DNA from: Alphaproteobacteria bacterium
GTDB taxonomy: Bacteria; Pseudomonadota; Alphaproteobacteria; Caulobacterales; Parvularculaceae
Direction: 5' to 3'
Length of the DNA stretch: 33,488 nt
NCBI GenBank assembly: GCA_013151255.1
Contig: JAADIQ010000029.1
Coordinates: forward strand, 1 to 33,488
The notes beneath the pieces are model-generated. The model saw only the letters and a list, made by a program, of their open reading frames with translations. It ran no database searches and had not been told where the DNA came from. This document shows positions 32,045 through 33,488 of the stretch, in pieces; position 1 is the stretch's first letter; every line of letters begins with the position of its first letter. Both the position numbers and the translations under genes were made by a program.

Positions 32045-33229
32045 ATGGACCCGAGGCGAAACCCTTACGCGCCGGGCGCGGGCACGCCGCCGCCTGACCT
32101 TGCCGGCCGCGACGCCATTATTGAGCGCGCGGCGATTGCGCTGGACCGTATTCGCGCAGGCCGCGCGGCGCGCAGCTTCATCTATTACGGCCTGCGCGGC
32201 GTCGGCAAAACGGTGCTGCTAAACAAAATCCGCATCGACGCCGAGGCGCGCGGCATCGCCACCGTTTTGGCCGAGGCGCCGGAGGGGCGTACGCTGCCGG
32301 GCATGCTTGTGCCGGCTTTGCGCCTGGCGCTGCTCCGCCTCAGCCGCGGCGAGGCGGCCAAGGCGGGGCTTGCCCGCGCGATGCGCGCGCTGGCCGGGTT
32401 CGTCAATGCGGTGAGGGTAAAATATGACGATGTCGAGGTCGGGTTTGATTTTGAAACCGAGAAAGGCCTTGCGGACTCCGGCGATCTTGATAGCGATCTC
32501 GCCGATCTTTTAAACGCAATTGGCGACGCCGCCGCCGAGCGCAAAACCGCCTTCGTCCTGTTCATTGACGAGTTGCAATATGTCCCTGAAAAACAACTCG
32601 CCGCACTCATCTCCGCGCTTCATCGTGTCAGCCAAAATCAAAAACCCGTCACCCTGGTCGCCGCCGGCCTGCCGCAATTGCTGGGCCAGATGGGCCGGGC
32701 GAAATCCTATGCCGAGCGGTTGTTTGAATTTATCGAAACAACCCAGCTGGACGAGACCGCCGCGCGCGACGCCATCGTCAACCCGGCGAAGGATGAAGGC
32801 GCTCAGTATAAGGAAGACGCGGTCAACGAAATTCTCAAACAGACCCAATGCTATCCTTATTTCCTGCAAGAATGGGGCAAGCACAGCTGGGACATCGCCG
32901 AGCAATCACCGATTACCCTCGCTGACGTTAAACACGCAACACTGACGGCGCTGGCGGAAATGGATGCGAGCTTTTTTCGGGTGCGCTTTGACCGGCTCAC
33001 GCCGTCAGAAAAGCACTATCTGCGCGCCATGGCCGAGCTTGGCGCCGGCCCGCATCGGTCCGGTGATATCGCCGACATTCTCGGCAAAAAAGTCAACGAG
33101 GTTGCGCCGACCCGCAGCCGGCTGATCGACAAGGGCATGATTTATAGCCTGTCTCATGGCGACAACGCCTTCACCGTGCCGCTGTTTGACGGCTTTATGA
33201 AGCGGGCAATATCGACGCTGGACCTATGA
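32045..33229 (+). CDS. AAA-type ATPase (Orc1/STAND-like ATP-binding protein)
   Basis: A 394-residue P-loop ATPase. The N-terminus RNPYAPGAGTPPPDLAGRDAIIERAAIAL is typical of a bacterial ATP-binding group related to AAA_16/ATPase_2. Walker A is GLRGVGKT (49-56), Walker B FVLFIDELQ (Asp175, Glu176), then a sensor-1-like VTLVAAGLPQL and a C-terminal winged-helix region (about 320-390, RSGDIADILGKKVNEVAPTRSRLIDKGMIYS). This matches Orc1/Cdc6-like proteins, but the biological role is unknown. No clear ribosome site precedes the ATG; the upstream 40 bases are AT-rich. Its stop overlaps the hemW start (ATGA). Confidence 0.9.
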   Translation: MDPRRNPYAPGAGTPPPDLAGRDAIIERAAIALDRIRAGRAARSFIYYGLRGVGKTVLLNKIRIDAEARGIATVLAEAPEGRTLPGMLVPALRLALLRLSRGEAAKAGLARAMRALAGFVNAVRVKYDDVEVGFDFETEKGLADSGDLDSDLADLLNAIGDAAAERKTAFVLFIDELQYVPEKQLAALISALHRVSQNQKPVTLVAAGLPQLLGQMGRAKSYAERLFEFIETTQLDETAARDAIVNPAKDEGAQYKEDAVNEILKQTQCYPYFLQEWGKHSWDIAEQSPITLADVKHATLTALAEMDASFFRVRFDRLTPSEKHYLRAMAELGAGPHRSGDIADILGKKVNEVAPTRSRLIDKGMIYSLSHGDNAFTVPLFDGFMKRAISTLDL

Positions 33230-33488
33230 ACCAGCCAGCGAACAACCACACGCCGCTCGGGGTTTATGTTCACTGGCCCTATTGCGCGCGGATTTGCCCC
33301 TATTGCGACTTTAATATCTACAAAAACAAAACCATTGATGCGGCGCGCTGGATAGACGCGCTGACGCGCGATCTGGAACATTGGGCGGCGCGCACGCCAA
33401 ACCGCAAGCTGGCCAGCCTCTATTTTGGCGGCGGCACGCCGTCGCTGGCGCCGCTTGGCGTTATCGATGCGGTAATCCGCGCTTGCGA
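33226..33488 (+). CDS. hemW: Radical SAM heme chaperone HemW, 5' part (truncated by window edge)
   Basis: Only the first 87 codons are inside the window. They give GVYVHWPYCARICPYCDFN, the radical SAM Cys triad CxxxCxxC (Cys20, Cys24, Cys27) in the form used by the HemN/HemW family, and YFGGGTPSLAP, the SAM-contacting GGGTPS motif. The short N-terminus before the Cys triad fits HemW, not HemN. The start ATG lies in the stop of the ATPase gene (four-base overlap). HemW inserts heme into respiratory enzymes and is often next to rdgB. Confidence 0.93.
   Translation, partial: MNQPANNHTPLGVYVHWPYCARICPYCDFNIYKNKTIDAARWIDALTRDLEHWAARTPNRKLASLYFGGGTPSLAPLGVIDAVIRAC

Overview
The window is a GC-rich piece of an alphaproteobacterial chromosome. 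I infer this from gene content and order: lysA followed by a TIGR02302/DUF4175 protein, hpt, an MJ0042 zinc-ribbon protein and ftsEX with a YdcF-plsC-DUF2125 tail, and rpmI-rplT next to pheST without infC. I cannot name the order or genus from sequence alone. No phage, transposase, integrase, rRNA or CRISPR array is present; one tRNA gene is.

Layout. 1-10.0 kb is core and envelope: the 3' part of lysA, a small membrane protein, a frameshifted TIGR02302 gene, then hpt and a zinc-ribbon membrane protein on the minus strand, and a plus-strand operon ftsE-ftsX-ydcF-plsC-DUF2125 with overlapping or near-touching genes. 10.0-13.0 kb carries an M17 aminopeptidase with a MarR regulator behind it and a divergent TPR lipoprotein that ends at a clear terminator. 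13.0-18.5 kb holds an ArsR-SRPBCC-membrane protein operon, a pxpABC operon for 5-oxoproline breakdown (pxpC frameshifted near its end) and a convergent BCCT transporter. 18.5-19.65 kb is less GC-rich and holds an alpha/beta hydrolase whose 3' end runs into the 3' end of a tRNA-Thr(CGT) gene. 19.7-24.7 kb is the translation block rpmI-rplT-(small secreted protein)-pheS-(DUF302)-pheT, all minus strand, with an intrinsic terminator in the middle. 24.8-29.6 kb is accessory: a stand-alone Ada zinc domain, a retropepsin-like secreted protease, a secreted amidohydrolase broken by a 5-bp duplication, a GFA-family protein and an MFS transporter. 29.6-31.2 kb holds a DUF2975/Cro-type HTH pair preceded by two very short membrane-type ORFs, then a repeat-rich intergenic stretch with covarying hairpins and a symmetric TATCG array upstream of rdgB. 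31.2-33.5 kb is rdgB, an AAA ATPase and the start of hemW.

The main points for a second look are three independent reading-frame breaks (TIGR02302, pxpC, amidohydrolase), which can each be resolved to a precise site; the two unannotated short ORFs beside the DUF2975/HTH pair; the four-copy TATCG operator-like array; the tandem hairpins with compensatory changes; the gene/tRNA overlap; and the foreign genes sitting inside the pheST cluster. I see no convincing complete new defence or mobile system; the closest candidates are the small-ORF/DUF2975/HTH locus and the AAA ATPase wedged between rdgB and hemW.
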